DNA from: Dactylonectria macrodidyma
Taxonomy: Eukaryota > Ascomycota > Sordariomycetes > Hypocreales > Nectriaceae
DNA length: 64,000 bases
Direction of reading: 5' to 3'
Assembly: GCA_020744425.1 (NCBI GenBank)
Contig: JAGMUV010000007.1
Span: 558,001-622,000, forward strand
Shown here: positions 21,576 to 34,196 of the stretch, piece by piece
Numbering within the stretch: position 1 is the stretch's first letter
How the letters are laid out: each line of letters begins with the position of its first letter
Program-made: the position numbers and the translations under genes
The notes under the pieces: generated by a model
Database searches by the model: none
What the model was told of the DNA's origin: nothing
What the model saw: only the letters and a program-made list of their open reading frames with translations

Positions 21576-24500
21576 TTAGCGTTTAATGCATTTTATGAGG
21601 AGCAAGAAACTTGCCTTCCACCGAACTTCGCCGACATTCTCAGATTTCGGCTCCGACGTCGAGAGAGACTCAGCAATCATTTTCATTTTGTGTCTCTGAA
21701 CCCATTTAACGTACTGGTGGTACAGAAGTCAGCACTCACTGGTCTGAATCCAATGGCACACTCGTAAGCAGTGGAAATCACCGATTCGATCGAGTCATTG
21801 ACAATGTATCTCACAACGTCGACATCTTGTTGCTGCCCGATGCGGTGGACGCGATCGACAGCCTGGGCTTCTGCCATGGGGTTCCAATGGGGCTCGATGA
21901 TGTGCACTGAGTTGGCAGAGGCAAGGTCAATCCTACCCCATGGTCAGCATAATCCGTTCGAAAAATAATCATAGGCAAGCCGCACCCTTCACCGACGGCT
22001 CCGATGCTCGCCAACATGATGTTGCACTCTGGATCGTTGCCAAATGCCTTCAGAGCCTGTTTACGCTGGGACAGTGATGACTGCCCATCAATACGGCAGA
22101 ATTTCATGTCTTTATCTCCAAGAGCCACCCCGATGAGGTCGAGCATCTTCGTCCAGAAACTGAATATCACGCTATGCGTAGTCAATACAGAGCCTAAATC
22201 TCTAGATCAGTGGGGGCCTATGGGTTCATACCTTTTGTTAGGGTTTGCTTCACACCCAGGCCTCTTTTGTCTCTCTGAGATGTTCCGAAGGAGCGCCTCG
22301 ACTTTGGCGGATGGAGGATATCGTGGTCTCAAAGGGCTTGTTAGTGCAGTCTGAGACATCGGCAAACTAGTGTCATTCTCGACTGGAGGTGACACTGTTG
22401 TTCTACATTTGAGACACGGCAGCTGGCTGGCAGAGCCTCGCAACTTTGCGACACAGTCCCCACACAAGGAATGGCCGCATCCTAGCACCTCCGTAACCGA
22501 TTCTGCAGCGCCGAGTTCTTCCATCTGGCAATCGCAGGAGACACACCGCTTGATAGTAGACTCAAGCATCTCCCAAGTGAGTGCTTTCTCGTCTCGATTT
22601 CTCCAGGCCGTGAGGGCGGAATCCGGAAGCAGGGCCTCTCCATGATCGCAGATGAGCCGAAGCATGGAAATGAGGACTAATATATTAGTAGCCGCCTTCT
22701 TTCTAGAAGTCTTATCGAGGCCGGCGGTGAGGTATGAGAAGCGTTTGAAGAACTCATAAAGCCGTCTGTCGTTGCGGTCCATCTCAACCTGCTCCACACT
22801 CTCTATCTTCAGCGGCAGATCCAGCATCTTCGCGTGGTCTTCCTTTGTTCTGCGCAGGCAAGTCGCGGCGACGACTTTTCTAAGCATGGCTAGGCCTGTA
22901 TCTTTCTTCTGTTTGACCGGCTCAACAATGTGGGTATGGAATGAATCCTTGGTCTCCAAAGGAGGCACCCTGATGAAGCTCAAGAGGGAACCGAAATCGT
23001 CGAGGTAGTTTTGGATCGGGGTTCCTGTGAGACACCACCGGTACTTAGCTTGTAGTTTGCACACATCTTCAAAGATTTTAGAAGACCGGTTCCTAATCCT
23101 GTGTGCTTTTCGCTAAGGGGTTAGTGATCTCGAAGAGACTATCGCACGGAATGTCTCAAGTTAACGCGGATGGGTACTCACCTTCGTCAAGGACTATTCT
23201 AGCCCAATCTCGCTTGAATAGAGGCGAGCTTTTGGCTCTATCAGATCTGACTGTGTCGTATGTGGTCAAAACTATATCGTAAAGGTCGATATTGTGCCAA
23301 ACTTCCTGTCGCCTCGAGCCGTGGTACGTGATCCAGCGAATCTTGTCCTGGTGAATATGACTATTGCCGCCTTAGTATAAGTTAACTCAACAATCTACTC
23401 CCTAAAGAGTCGCAGTGCATCACTAGTAAAAACACCTACCTTTTGATTTGCTTCTCCCACCCGTAGATGGCTGTCAGTCGTCAGCAAGTTCGGTAAAGAG
23501 ATCTAACAGGTTGGATATTTTTTAGCCATAGGTGTCTTACTTGACTTGGGAGTGATGATGAGCGTAGTTGTCGGCAGGCTCTGACTCAAGGTAGGATTCT
23601 TCTCCCAGTTATCCAGGGAATGACAGATGAGTGAAAGCGCCGAAAGCGTCTTCCCCAGACCCATTTCCTTCAACAAGTCAGCTTAAATGTTTGGGGCTGT
23701 CAGTGGAGGCTCTACGGCACATCTGCAAGTATTCCACCGCCAATTGGCTCAGGGCGTGTCATAACGAACATCTCTGTGACGATGTTTTGATAGCTAGTTA
23801 TGGGAATTGAGAGTTAGAGAAACGAGCGGAAAACAGGGGAAAGATTTGCAAAAACGTGCCGATATTCCCCATTCGGTGCCTTGAATGGCGTCCATATAGA
23901 TGGAAAATGGGCAATTTCATAGTCGCCCGCTTCTTTCTCCACCATCATGACGAGTGCCTCGATCTGGTGTCTGATGTAGCGAATTTAGCATAATTATGAT
24001 ATCCGGCTAGAGTCTCGAACATACCTCTTCAAGTTTGTGACTAGCCTTGGGCTTGGTTCGATTGTCGCCATGGCCCCACCACCTTGGTAGGTTGTGTTGA
24101 AGATTTTAAAGATTTGGCTTTGCTCGTGTTCCCCAAGTGCGTCCCGCGACTCACCAGACCTGGCTCCCTGTCTGGCACAGCAAGTGTATATAGAGAGTTT
24201 CTCTATATCAGGGATATCTTCGCCGGGTGGGAGGAGATACTGGGGGTTCATGTACTTCACTGCTCTATCGAACTCCGCTGGGCCAGGGTGCTGGAGGAAC
24301 AGATCACCCTTTGCGAGTATATCTGCAACATCGTATCTCTGTTGAAGGAACCCATAACAAATGATCCTTAGACAGCAGACTTTTATGCCGTCTATCTTAG
24401 CGACGGCCCGTTCTGCTGCTTCTCTGCCATCGAACGCTCGCTGCCTTCTCCCGCACGCGGTGGCAGTCAAAGTGACCGCGAACTCGTTGACCAAGCGAAA

Positions 24501-25057
24501 TAATGCGTCAGAAATTGTGACCGCGATGCGTTCACTCGAGTCTTTTAGGTACACCCTCAGAAGGCTCCTTTCGAAATTCAGGGTGACTGGCGAACATTCA
24601 GGAGGCACAGTAGCATTTCCAGTGCATGTAGCCTGCACTAAGAGCTATTGTTTGTTAGATCAATCTTTAATATGAACAAAGCATGCAAGCAGTAACGTAC
24701 CATCCCAAAGCATACATCGTATGATTTTACAGGTGTCACAGCTCTCGACAAAGTAGGTCCTGGAGTGGCAGCATTTGGTGCTGTTGGCCGTGGGGCTGCT
24801 GCACTCTGGGTTTTTGTGGCTGACGACTTTGGGGGTGGCAGGTCTTCGTCTTCATCAGAACTCGGAATACATATTGGCGCTGAAATGCTGTGCCCGTAGA
24901 CAGGTCCAGCGTCGACAATTGATTCGTCCTTGGCACGCCGTTGATAACGGCCGTCTGATGGTACCTCGCCTGCGTCGCCGTTGGACAACTTCGTCTTCTT
25001 AGTCAACCCCTCTTCGCCTTTTGCCGGGTGAGATCGCTTATCTGGCACTTGCGGCAT
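21576..25057 (-). CDS. SNF2-family DNA helicase/translocase with RING finger
   Basis: This is an ATP-dependent DNA translocase of the Rad5/Rad16/HLTF-like group, expected to act in the nucleus in repair or chromatin remodelling, with a RING domain suggesting ubiquitin ligation. Exons by hand: 25057-24701, 24632-24025, 23970-23860, 23793-23721, 23667-23541, 23470-23440, 23360-23182, 23105-22232, 22171-21986, 21932-21782, 21713-21576 (944 residues, phases consistent). The first 120 residues are a low-complexity basic/acidic tail (KRSHPAKGEEG, SSDEDEDLPPP). Walker A DEMGLGKT spans residues 383-390, crossing an exon junction. DEAH lies at 494-497 and LTGTPIQN follows. The RING (CVSCDCQ...CGHSLCGDC...CLKC) starts near 683. 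The C-terminal helicase domain has GEGIDLASAN and VDRVHRIGQ. The third intron needs a GC donor (GCACGT) to stay in frame. It appears intact. Confidence 0.88.
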
Positions 25058-25593
25058 GGCGATGATAGCTAACCCTTCAAAACTGACAATAACGCTCGTG
25101 ATTAGGGTTGAAAAGGTCAAGAAAGACAGTGATTGTCATCAACTTCGGAGTTACGGCGGGCTGGAGGATGATCCAACGGGGGCCCTTGGCTTATTTAGAC
25201 GTAGCAGCGTCAGCTGAACTGTGCAGCAGTTGTTGGCCTCTTTTACAAACCTGCAACAAGTAGAGTGGCGGAGTTGTCACGGCCGCAGATACGGTCACAG
25301 GTTCAGGGGTCCTTCATGCCGCTTATTGGTCAGCCTGTTCGGACTGTTGGTCGACTTCAAACGCTGCGGGCTGTTGTCCGCCTCAGGAGTTGCCATGGCT
25401 ATGCCATATTAGGCATTCAGGCCTTGTCCGGATACGCGTCTCCAGCGGTTGCGGCCTTGCCAGGCATCCCCCCGCTTCCAGGGCACCTTTTTACAGTTTC
25501 CTCCCAGTTTCATCTTCTAACCATATATCATGGCTAAACCTCATCGTCCACAACATCATTCACAGCAATTGCTTCTTTCCTCTCATATCCGAC
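25058..25593. promoter_or_regulatory. Shared upstream region, helicase and NLR genes
   Basis: These 536 bp lie between the start codons of two divergent genes and must hold both promoters. No TATA box or known operator could be singled out. The open frame upstream of the NLR start lacks a better ATG context than 25594. Confidence 0.5.
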
Positions 25594-28500
25594 ATGTCAA
25601 CCGATAATCCAGCAGAGCAGTCATTCGAGCAGGCGCAGCAGAGGTTCCTTAGGGACCTCCATGACCCAGGTCTGTACAAGGAGATCTTGACAGCCAAGAC
25701 AATCGATGAAGTCTACAAGGCGACATCCGACATCCAAGGAAAGATGGCACCGCAGGGCAAGCTGCGATATTTGGCCAAAATAAAGCCTTTGCTCGACCGG
25801 CTCTCGGAGTTTGCCTCTGTGATCGACGTGAAACCTGATGTGACTGCCCTGATATGGGGCCCCATCAAGATCATTCTGCTATGGTCCAGTCAAGTCAGTA
25901 ACGTCCTCAACAAGGTCGCTGATACGCTGGAGAGCGTCGGACACGCCCTGCCGCAGTTTGCGGTATTGGCGCAGACATTTGACACCAGCGACGTTGTCAA
26001 GGACCTGTTGGCGCTATTCTACTTGGACATTCTGGACTTCTATCGCATCCTATTTGATTTCTTCCGCAAGACCCGTAAGTTTACCATTCGGCAGAGTGCA
26101 TGTAGCGGCCGATATGGGTCAGTTTGATAACCTTTTGACGATAGGCTGGAAGCAGATTTTTGACGTGATGTGGCCTGGACAGCAGAAGAAGCTGAGCATT
26201 GTAATCGAAAATGTTCAGAAGCACTCGAGTCTATTGCGGAGCGAGGTGACTCTCCTAGATATCAAAGAAGCAAGAGAAGATCGAGTTCGCTCATCAGAAC
26301 ACTTCTCGAAGGCAGAGGCCTTTCAGGAACTCCAAAAATATCTTGGTCTGAAATCTCGCCTGTCTCCAAGCATGTACGACGACCGGCTGGACTGGTTGCG
26401 CAACAGGAGGGTCCCTGGCTGCGCGACGTGGCTTTTCCGCGATGAGAAATTCTGCGAATGGCTCGACACGTCGAAAAGCACCGTCGTTTGGCTCTGGTTA
26501 CAGGGTATTCCGGGAGCAGGAAAGACGTATCTGACTGCTGCAGCTATTGAGCACACAAGGGAACAGCACCGAACCCTCTTCGCGTTTGAGACCCATGCGA
26601 ATAACAGTAACTTGTCTGCGTTTTCGATTCTTCAATCTCTCATGTTTCAGGCTGCTGAAGATGACAAGGACTTCCAAACTCTCTTGGTTGAATCACAAGA
26701 GCGCGAACTTCGAGGCAACACAGGTTACATTGTGGGCTTGCTGAAGACGTTTCTTGTGGCTTCTGGATCTACATACATCATTATTGATGGACTCGACGAG
26801 ATGGAAGAGTGCGAACGCCAGATCCTCTTGCACCGATTAATCGAGCTCTCTAAGGAGTGCGGAGACCTGCGACTTCTCATCTCCAGCCGATCCGAGGACG
26901 ACATTTCCAGGAGGCTCCAGGGCAAGGCTACTACGATTCGAGTTGACGATAGGAATTCTGGCAGCATCCAGGTTTACGTGGATTGGCGGTGTCAAGACTG
27001 GATGACTAGCCGTCAGTTTAACCCAGCCACGAAAGGAGAGCTACTCCAGTTCATCTCACAGTTGTCAGCAAAAGCAAATGGTAAGTCCCATTTTGTGTCA
27101 TTCAATCCCATGATGATAACCTGGCGCTTCTTGCGTCTAGGCATGTTCTTGTACGCGAGGATCATTCTGGACAACTTGGAGCAGATGAGCAGCCTTGAAG
27201 AAATCCGTCGTGAGCTCAAAGCGCTTCCAAACGATTTAGCGGGCGCGTAAGTCAATTATGGCTAGATTACAGTGTGACACTAGAAGAACTCCTGACACTT
27301 GATCTCAGATATCACCGCATTTTTCGTCGCATTGACGAACAAAGACCGCAGCTTCGAGCCAAGTGCCGAAAGATATTGGGCTGGATTGGAAGCGCCCCGG
27401 TCCCCCTAACAGCGCTTGAGATGGAACAGGCGTTATCTATTGATTCGAACTTCGAGAAGGAGCTCGGAGAACCACCACAGCTCGTCACAAATGTCAGCTT
27501 TGTGCAAATGTGCGGCCCTATCATTGAGGTCGTGGACGAGAAGCTACAATTCGTTCACTTCACCGTCCATGAGTACGTGCCAGACGATCGTTCTCTCATC
27601 CAGTGACTTAAGGCGAGTATCGGGCTAATTAATAGATGAACAGGTATATATTCAGCAGTGAAATTCGGAACTACATTGACAAGGCCTTTGCCGCCCAAGA
27701 ACTGACTTTGACATTTCTGGCCTACCTCAGCTCAAGTATTATGGATGTGGACCTCGACGACGAGGACATCCAAGAGAACATACTCGCCGGAAAATATCGA
27801 CTCTTTGAGTATGCAACCTTCTTCTGGCCTACCTTGATCCACCAGACAAATGACGAAGAACGGCGTTCAGGCCATCTTGGAAAGTTGTTAGACAGGCTGA
27901 TGCAAAGAGGAGGAAACTATCGTTTCAAGAGTGCCACGGAGCATTCAAAACCACTCTTCAAGAACTCTTTTTTACAGAATACGTCCCCGGAAGCCTTCGC
28001 GATGGTCTGCGAGACCTTCCAGTTCCGCTTGGACGACAAGCGATTCGACTGGAACTGGAGCAATAGTAAGATATTTCCCTCCGTGCATCCCATGACTTGT
28101 GCAAATAATAGCGTGTTAGGCGAGACATGGGTCGACCTTGATCCCCTGACTACTTCACAAATGCTAGTACGGATTCAAGAACAGCACGAGGCTCTAACAG
28201 TCAATCCGGCGCGCGTGGCATCACTGCAATCCCACTACGGCGCCCGCCTTTTCAGATGCAGGTTTGCGTTTTGCGAGCACAGCTACCGAGGCTTCCAAAC
28301 TAGCGGCGATCGAGAAGACCACATCAAAACTCACGGAAGGCCGTGGAAATGCTCCATCCCCAATTGCGACTTTTCGGCCATTGGCTTTTCGTCCAAGGCG
28401 ACGCGCGACCGCCACTGGCTGAAGCTTCATCTACCTAACCCAAGCGATCTCAAGACAGGCCCCGACGACTTCGAGAACTTGGACGTGGCTGAGGCTCAGC

Positions 28501-29357
28501 CCATTCTCTTCGGCCTTGTCATCGACGGCGATGCCGACGGTGCCAGGCGTCTGCTCTCGGCCCCGGGTGGGAAACAGCTCAAGGCCGAAGTCATCGAGTC
28601 TGCCCGCAGCCTCGCGGCCAAAGAGGGCTCCCTGGCATTAACACAGCTCCTTGCGCCGGTAGACGAGACTTACACACCACGGATCATCGTGGCATCTGCT
28701 ATCCAGAGCGAAGACGTTGATTTCGCCAAGTGGGCCATCGAGATGGCCCAGCCGGAGGATTGTGTCAAAATCATGAAGGTCGCGCTTGGCTCTAAATCTG
28801 AGGAGATGTACGCCCTGTGGGAAGATTATCTCCTCAATATGCCACAAATGGTGCCCGGGCTATCAAAACATGACGACAAGGACTTGCTTGAGGTACTGTT
28901 CAACCGGACTCTCTTTACCGACATTAAGAACGACCCTCTGAAGGAAGCCAGGGTGAAACACACGCTACGAAAGCTAGCAGACAAGATGACGCGTCCTCTG
29001 CTAGGATCCCTCCTCGTAAACATCGCCAAGTCAAGCTGCGCTCTCTCACTGGCCGAGGAGTTGCTAGCCCTGGGAGCTCCCATCGACTACCCGCAGGACT
29101 TCAAGATAACGGGCATGACGGCGCTGCAAATTGCGGCTAAAAAGACCACTAGGGAAGCGGCCCTGCTCATGCAGTACCTCATCCTCAACGGGGCGGATCC
29201 AAACCCGATGCGGTGGAGATATCATAGCATAAAGAGAGAAAAGGGAGCCGTGAGCATCGCTATATGGGTGGGCAGGACCTGGGACGAGCTGGTGGATGCT
29301 GGATCTGAAGCTAGATCGGAATTGGAGCGGAGGAGGCGTGTAATAAGTATAGAATAG
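25594..29357 (+). CDS. NACHT NLR-like protein with C2H2 fingers
   Basis: This is a STAND NTPase of the fungal NLR type, a class tied to non-self recognition and regulated cell death. Exons: 25594-26074, 26145-27080, 27141-27246, 27309-27576, 27636-29357 (1170 residues, phases consistent). The N-terminal helical domain (residues 1-160; LIWGPIKIILLWSS) is the type found ahead of many fungal NACHT domains. Walker A GIPGAGKT lies near 280-287 and Walker B YIIIDGLDEMEE near 370. The winged-helix-like end of the NACHT module closes with LQFVHFTVHEY. Two C2H2-like fingers lie near 800-860 (CRFAFCEHSY..., CSIPNCDFSA...RHWLKLHL). The C-terminus has one recognisable ankyrin-like unit (MTALQIAAKKT...LILNGADPN). 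A 54-bp GT-AG segment at 28066-28119 is in frame and could be a further, optional intron. There is no long WD40/TPR sensor array. Confidence 0.87.
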
Positions 29358-31063
29358 CCTCGTAAATGTCATGAGTACTTTAGTAGAAGTTGACAACGAT
29401 CAGTTTTTGGTTCTTTATAATGTGCTGGGCTTCCTTATTTGTCCCAATAGCGGCAAAGGTTCCGTTATAAGACACAATCAAACCTTTACCCTAATGCTGG
29501 GGAAGGAAATCCTAGAGGGAGATTTTGGTCTGGATGAGTAGGAATTTGAGCATTGGCGTGGCTGGAGTAGTCCTTCCTGAGCATGGCTAAGATGGAACAG
29601 AAACACGGGGTGACAATAGTTGGATCGCGCGAAGCTTGTAAAACAAGGTGGCATGAGACAGGGGGCTCAGGCCAGAGACAGTCCTGGTGTGACTTCATGG
29701 TAGCTGTGTAAGTGAATCCCCTAACGCTTTTCAACGACATTAGCAAGCGAAATAGAGCTAATGCATTCGACAGATAGAGCCTAGACTCTTCTGCGAGAGT
29801 AGTAATCCAGCCGGTGATAGACCCAACAACGATGGCAGACAGCTGTGGGATTACATGACGAACTAACTCCGAGATGCCGGCGGGGCCACCCATTCTGACA
29901 AATTCATTCCTCCCAGTCATTTGGTAGGTCGACGATCTCATCGACACTCTGCGGCGCGCCTGGCAGGAGCGCCATCATGACGCACGCAGCGACGCCGACA
30001 TTCCGGAGGCACGGGGATGATTCGGCATGGATAATTCTTGGTGTTTACGAAGACGTTTTATCCATCCAGGACACAGAGAGGGGTTGAAATCCAGGGATTA
30101 TATATAGCTTTGCTAGGAACACTCTATTATTGACTAGTCCATGGGCAATGTAACATCGTACGGAGACTTTTGGCCGAAGACAGTACCTTACTTGATTTGT
30201 GGACAACCCAGGTTAGTCAATAACCAATTCGCAGCTCTTAGGTGCCTACTATACAGTGCGCGATACACTATAGTTCAAATCCTATGTCCAACTGGTACCA
30301 TCTACAATGAACTAGAAGATCACGAGGCTTGACGTTACGTGCAGTCGTGCAGTTTGCAATGGGTGTCATACTTCGAGACCTTCATGCGAGTCTTGGCAGC
30401 TCTAGTGATCTTGGTTGCCATCTACGATTTGCCCTCGCATCTAGCCTAATTCAAGATCTCGTTGCTAGTTCCCACCTGACGCCCGGATAAAGATGTCTCT
30501 GCATTAGCTAGAGACTAGTCCCCACGCTTTCTAGCAGCCTAATCAATCGCAAAGTAGACTATACTCATGCATTTCATATCGGGGTCATTTTCCTTTGCTC
30601 AGGTGAGCTATGCCCGATGGCGTGCTTGGCGAAACCCGTGCTGACATCCGTCACGAACCCCCCAAGACGTCATCATTGCTCGCAATCACGAAAACATCGC
30701 GACATTCAGAGCCACTCAAAACGAGACATTGTCTCAAACCGCGACACGGTCTGCCAATAAAATGTTTCGTTTCCACTGATATTCCAACGACTGAGCCTTC
30801 TATCCCGTGACTAAGCCTCTATTGTCTGTTGATCAATCTGGGCCTGTCCAATGATGTTCAGAGATTGGTTTCACGTAACTACCTGGAGGAACGGGGCCGC
30901 GAGTGTGTGATCGTGGTCTAAACAAGGGCGAAATGTCGTGATCGAGGCAGTATCGCGCGAATAGGCGACCCCGTGTTCTGCTGGCTTTCTATATCTTGTT
31001 GTTTCCAGCTTTAGATTGACATTTCAGCGTCAAATTGAATTCTTTGGCATCTTCAACGCAACA
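29358..31063. other. Intergenic region with one doubtful minus ORF
   Basis: No gene can be supported. A minus frame at 29486-29941 (about 151 codons from ATG) contains a hydrophobic stretch (IPQLSAIVVGSITGWI) and could be the last exon of a small spliced gene reaching to about 30000, but no upstream exon could be joined with confidence. The right part is the promoter of the transporter at 31064. Confidence 0.4.
29486..29941 (-). CDS. Doubtful hypothetical ORF
   Basis: An open frame of about 151 codons beginning MRSSTYQMTG, with a mid-protein hydrophobic run and several His/Cys residues. Codon usage is not clearly unlike coding sequence, but no family is recognised. A separate short frame just upstream (MMALLPGAPQSVDEIVDL) would need an unproven intron to join. 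Treat as a candidate only. Confidence 0.25.
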   Translation of the reverse strand: MRSSTYQMTGRNEFVRMGGPAGISELVRHVIPQLSAIVVGSITGWITTLAEESRLYLSNALALFRLLMSLKSVRGFTYTATMKSHQDCLWPEPPVSCHLVLQASRDPTIVTPCFCSILAMLRKDYSSHANAQIPTHPDQNLPLGFPSPALG

Positions 31064-33139
31064 ATGACGTTCTTATTATCGTCGCGGCAAAGGCACGCCC
31101 ATGCTTCGCAGAGTGAAGACAGCGACGACGTAATAAGCCCCTCAGGCAGCTCGTCGACTAGCGAGGATGAAATCCCGCTTCTTGGAAATGACAGGAAATC
31201 ATCCACGTCAACCACAACCAGTCTAGACACTGCGCCGCTGGGCGAGCCGATGAACGAGAAGCGCTTCTGGTGGCAAAAGGCCCAAGGCTTTGATGGAGAC
31301 GCGATAGCAACGCAGGAGTCGGTCTTCGACGATCCGGTGCTTGCTAAGCGGTATCAACCTCGTCCCGACTGGGAGAATATTCACCGATTTGATCCGTCGG
31401 CTCGATGGACGTGGAGCGAGGAGCATAGCTTGGTTAGGAAGATTGACATTCGGATCATGGTCTTTGCGTGTATCACGTTTATGGCTCTGCAACTTGACCG
31501 GGCCAACCTTACTCAGGCGCTCTCAGATAACTTCCTATCTGATCTAGGGCTTTCGACCGACGGTAAGAGAATATGTATCAAATGTTGATGCCCATCGACT
31601 GACCTCGTGGTCTAGATTATAATATGGGCAACACGCTGTTCAAGTTTGCGTTCTTATGTGCCGAACTACCCTCGCAAATACTGAGTAAATGGATCGGCCC
31701 GGATCGATGGATTCCCATGCAAATGTGCCTCTGGAGTGTGGTATCAATCAGCCAATTTTGGTTAAAAGACAAGGCCACCTTCCTGCTCACGCGGGTCCTA
31801 TTGGCCATCTGCGAAGGTGGCTTCATCCCCGACGTATGTTTCCGATGAGATAAACCCTTGCCGCCACGATTTCTGGGTACATGCTTATGATGGATAGATA
31901 ATCCTGTACCTCAGCTATTTCTACAAGTCGCACGAGCTGTCGATGCGTCTTGCTCTCTTCTGGGCTGCCATGTCGTTCTCCGACATCGTGGCCGGGTTCT
32001 TGGCCGCGGCGCTGCTGCAGCTTCGCGGTTTGTATGGCCTTGAGGGGTGGCGATGGCTCTTCATGATCGAGGTAAGTGACAAGATGAAAAGAAATTTGGT
32101 TTACATGCGTGGCTAAAGCTATGTTATAGGGAGTGTTGACGCTGTCGGTGGGCTTGCTGGCGTTTGGTTTCATGCCACCATCGCCAACTCAAACCGCCAA
32201 CTGGTTCCGAGGAGAAAAGGGATGGTTCACCGAGAGGTATGTCACAACTTTTTGAGTCATGTCTCTGTACAAGTACTCATATTTCATCAGGGAAGAAGTG
32301 ATCATGGTCAACCGAGTCATCCGCGATGACCCAAGCAAAGGAGACATGCACAACCGACAACCCATTACACTGAGGCTGCTCATCCAGAGCCTCTTGGACT
32401 ACGACCTCTGGCCGCTCTACATCATCGGCCTTTTCTGGGAGCAGCCGGTTGTCCCGCCGAAGCAGTATCTTACCCTGCTCCTCCGCGACCTCGGATTCAG
32501 CACTGTCGTGACGAACCTGTTGACGGTGCCGACCATGTTTCTGACCATGTGTACCATCATGGGCCTCACGTACCTGTCAGAGCTGCTGGACGAGAGAGCG
32601 CTCACGGCCATGATTTCTCAGCTTTGGGCGCTGCCTTTCCTCGCATTTCTGTATGCCGTGGATATTACGCAGGTCAACCGGTGGCTCGCGTGGGCGATGC
32701 TGACGCTCTTACTGGCGTACCCCTCTCGTAAGCCATGTCCATCCCTCGTTCGTTTCAGGCGAATAGAGTATGGGGTCATCGCTAATCTCTCCCAGCGCAC
32801 GCCATCCAGGTCAGCTGGAACTCTCGGAACTCCAACGCTGTACGGCTTCGGACGGTGTCGGCCGCGCTGTACAACATGTGCGTGCAGACCGCCGGGATCA
32901 TGGCGTCCAACATATACCGGGCCGACGACTCGCCCCGCTACCGGCGAGGCAACCGGAATCTCATCAGGATCGCGTGCATGAATGTCGGCCTGTACCTGCT
33001 GGTCAAGGCGTACTATGTGTGGCGCAACAAGGCTAGGGAGCAGAAATGGAGCGCCATGTCGGACGAGCAGAAGCAATATTACCTCGATACGACGACGGAT
33101 GAGGGGAACAAGCGGCTGGATTTTCGGTTTGCACACTAA
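31064..33139 (+). CDS. MFS anion:cation symporter, DAL5/allantoate-permease type
   Basis: This is a plasma-membrane proton symporter of the fungal ACS family, whose members import allantoate, vitamins, nicotinate or other organic anions. Six exons: 31064-31562, 31616-31833, 31898-32071, 32130-32236, 32291-32727, 32796-33139 (592 residues, phases consistent). A cytosolic N-terminus of about 130 residues is serine/acidic rich ([13 protein letters not shown]). Then come family sequences: [15 protein letters not shown] after TM1, [53 protein letters not shown], and the loop [19 protein letters not shown]. Near the end, [21 protein letters not shown] marks TM10-11. Twelve helices are expected from the family. 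ATG 31064 is the first ATG in frame after upstream stops. The substrate cannot be read from sequence. Confidence 0.9.
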
Positions 33140-34196
33140 ACTGGAAATGATGAGCTTTCCCCGGACGCCAAGATGAGCAGAGATGGCCCTTTCATGGGTG
33201 CATATTGTCCCGCATCTCTTGATCTCGGATGATGGTTGATGGAGAGCGGGATGCCGGGCCATAGCCGGTTCCATCTAGCAGCAGCGGCAGAAACAGTATA
33301 AGGCCCCGTGTTAGTTAAGCCGGGCTTCAGCTTTCTTAAGCCGGCTCTCAGTGCCTTAAGCCGGGCCCGTTTCTGGCCTTCTGCCAACTGGCTGCTGAGC
33401 TTGTGGCGCCCTTTCGACGTGACATCCCGCGGCGGCCGTGCCAGCAGATAAGTACGTGAGTAATTATCTCAACACTTTTTTTTGGTCTCACCTCCCTCTT
33501 TTGTCGCGCAGGGCCCCCAGGGAGAAAACGGTCCGACGTGGTGGCGGGCATGGCTGTCGCCGAAGTCCATATGGCACGATGCGGGCAGAAAAGCAGGGCG
33601 TCAAATTAGACGCGTCACAGGTGGCTGCTTTCTTTTGCAAGGCTCTTACAGTGCGGCGCTGGTTCTAGACTCCCGACGGTGCCGTGTGGCAGACGTTCCA
33701 TGGCATGATCTGGGATCATCACGCTGCAGATGAACCCTGGTGTTGGCCAATAGTCGCCTTGGGGGATCCCGATGGAGGCGGGCTTTTTTGGTGAGGGGTA
33801 ATGACCCAGGTTTTTTTTACTCCTGTCTTGCAGTCTGTGCTACTGTACGTGCTACGTAGTAAAATCGTTATGGGCGGATTTGTCGGGTTATGGCGCTTCA
33901 CATCTGGACATGGGGGTATGCGAATGGGCAAACATGAACAAGGGCATGGCACACCCGGGTCAGCGGAGCGCCCACGGGATGGGTAATGGGTGGCATCCCT
34001 CTCGAAAGGCATTCTTTTCGTTTTCGTTGAGCGCCGCCAGGCCAAGGTTAATGGATGACCAGACCGAGCCGCCTGGGTAATTGGATTAAAGAATAAGAAC
34101 CCCGCGGGGGCCATACCCCCCATCCCGACGAGTTTTGATACATCACATCTACTGCTAGACCAAACCATCCCCATCACACTTACCTTGTTGCTTGCC
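33140..34196. other. Intergenic with short TTAAGCCGG repeats
   Basis: No gene was seen. TTAAGCCGG occurs three times at 33315, 33336 and 33356, spaced 21 and 20 bp. A poly-T run lies near 33477-33484 and another near 33811. The right end is the carbonic anhydrase promoter and leader. Confidence 0.5.

Noticed and set aside
21880..21900. CCAATGGGG near-match to the cluster motif
   Set aside because: It lies in the helicase coding exon (HWNPMAEA) and lacks the CCG core.
30255..30320. tRNA-like segment with a GTTCAAATCC word resembling a B box
   Set aside because: No good A box and the T-arm and acceptor stems do not pair; not supportable as a tRNA gene.
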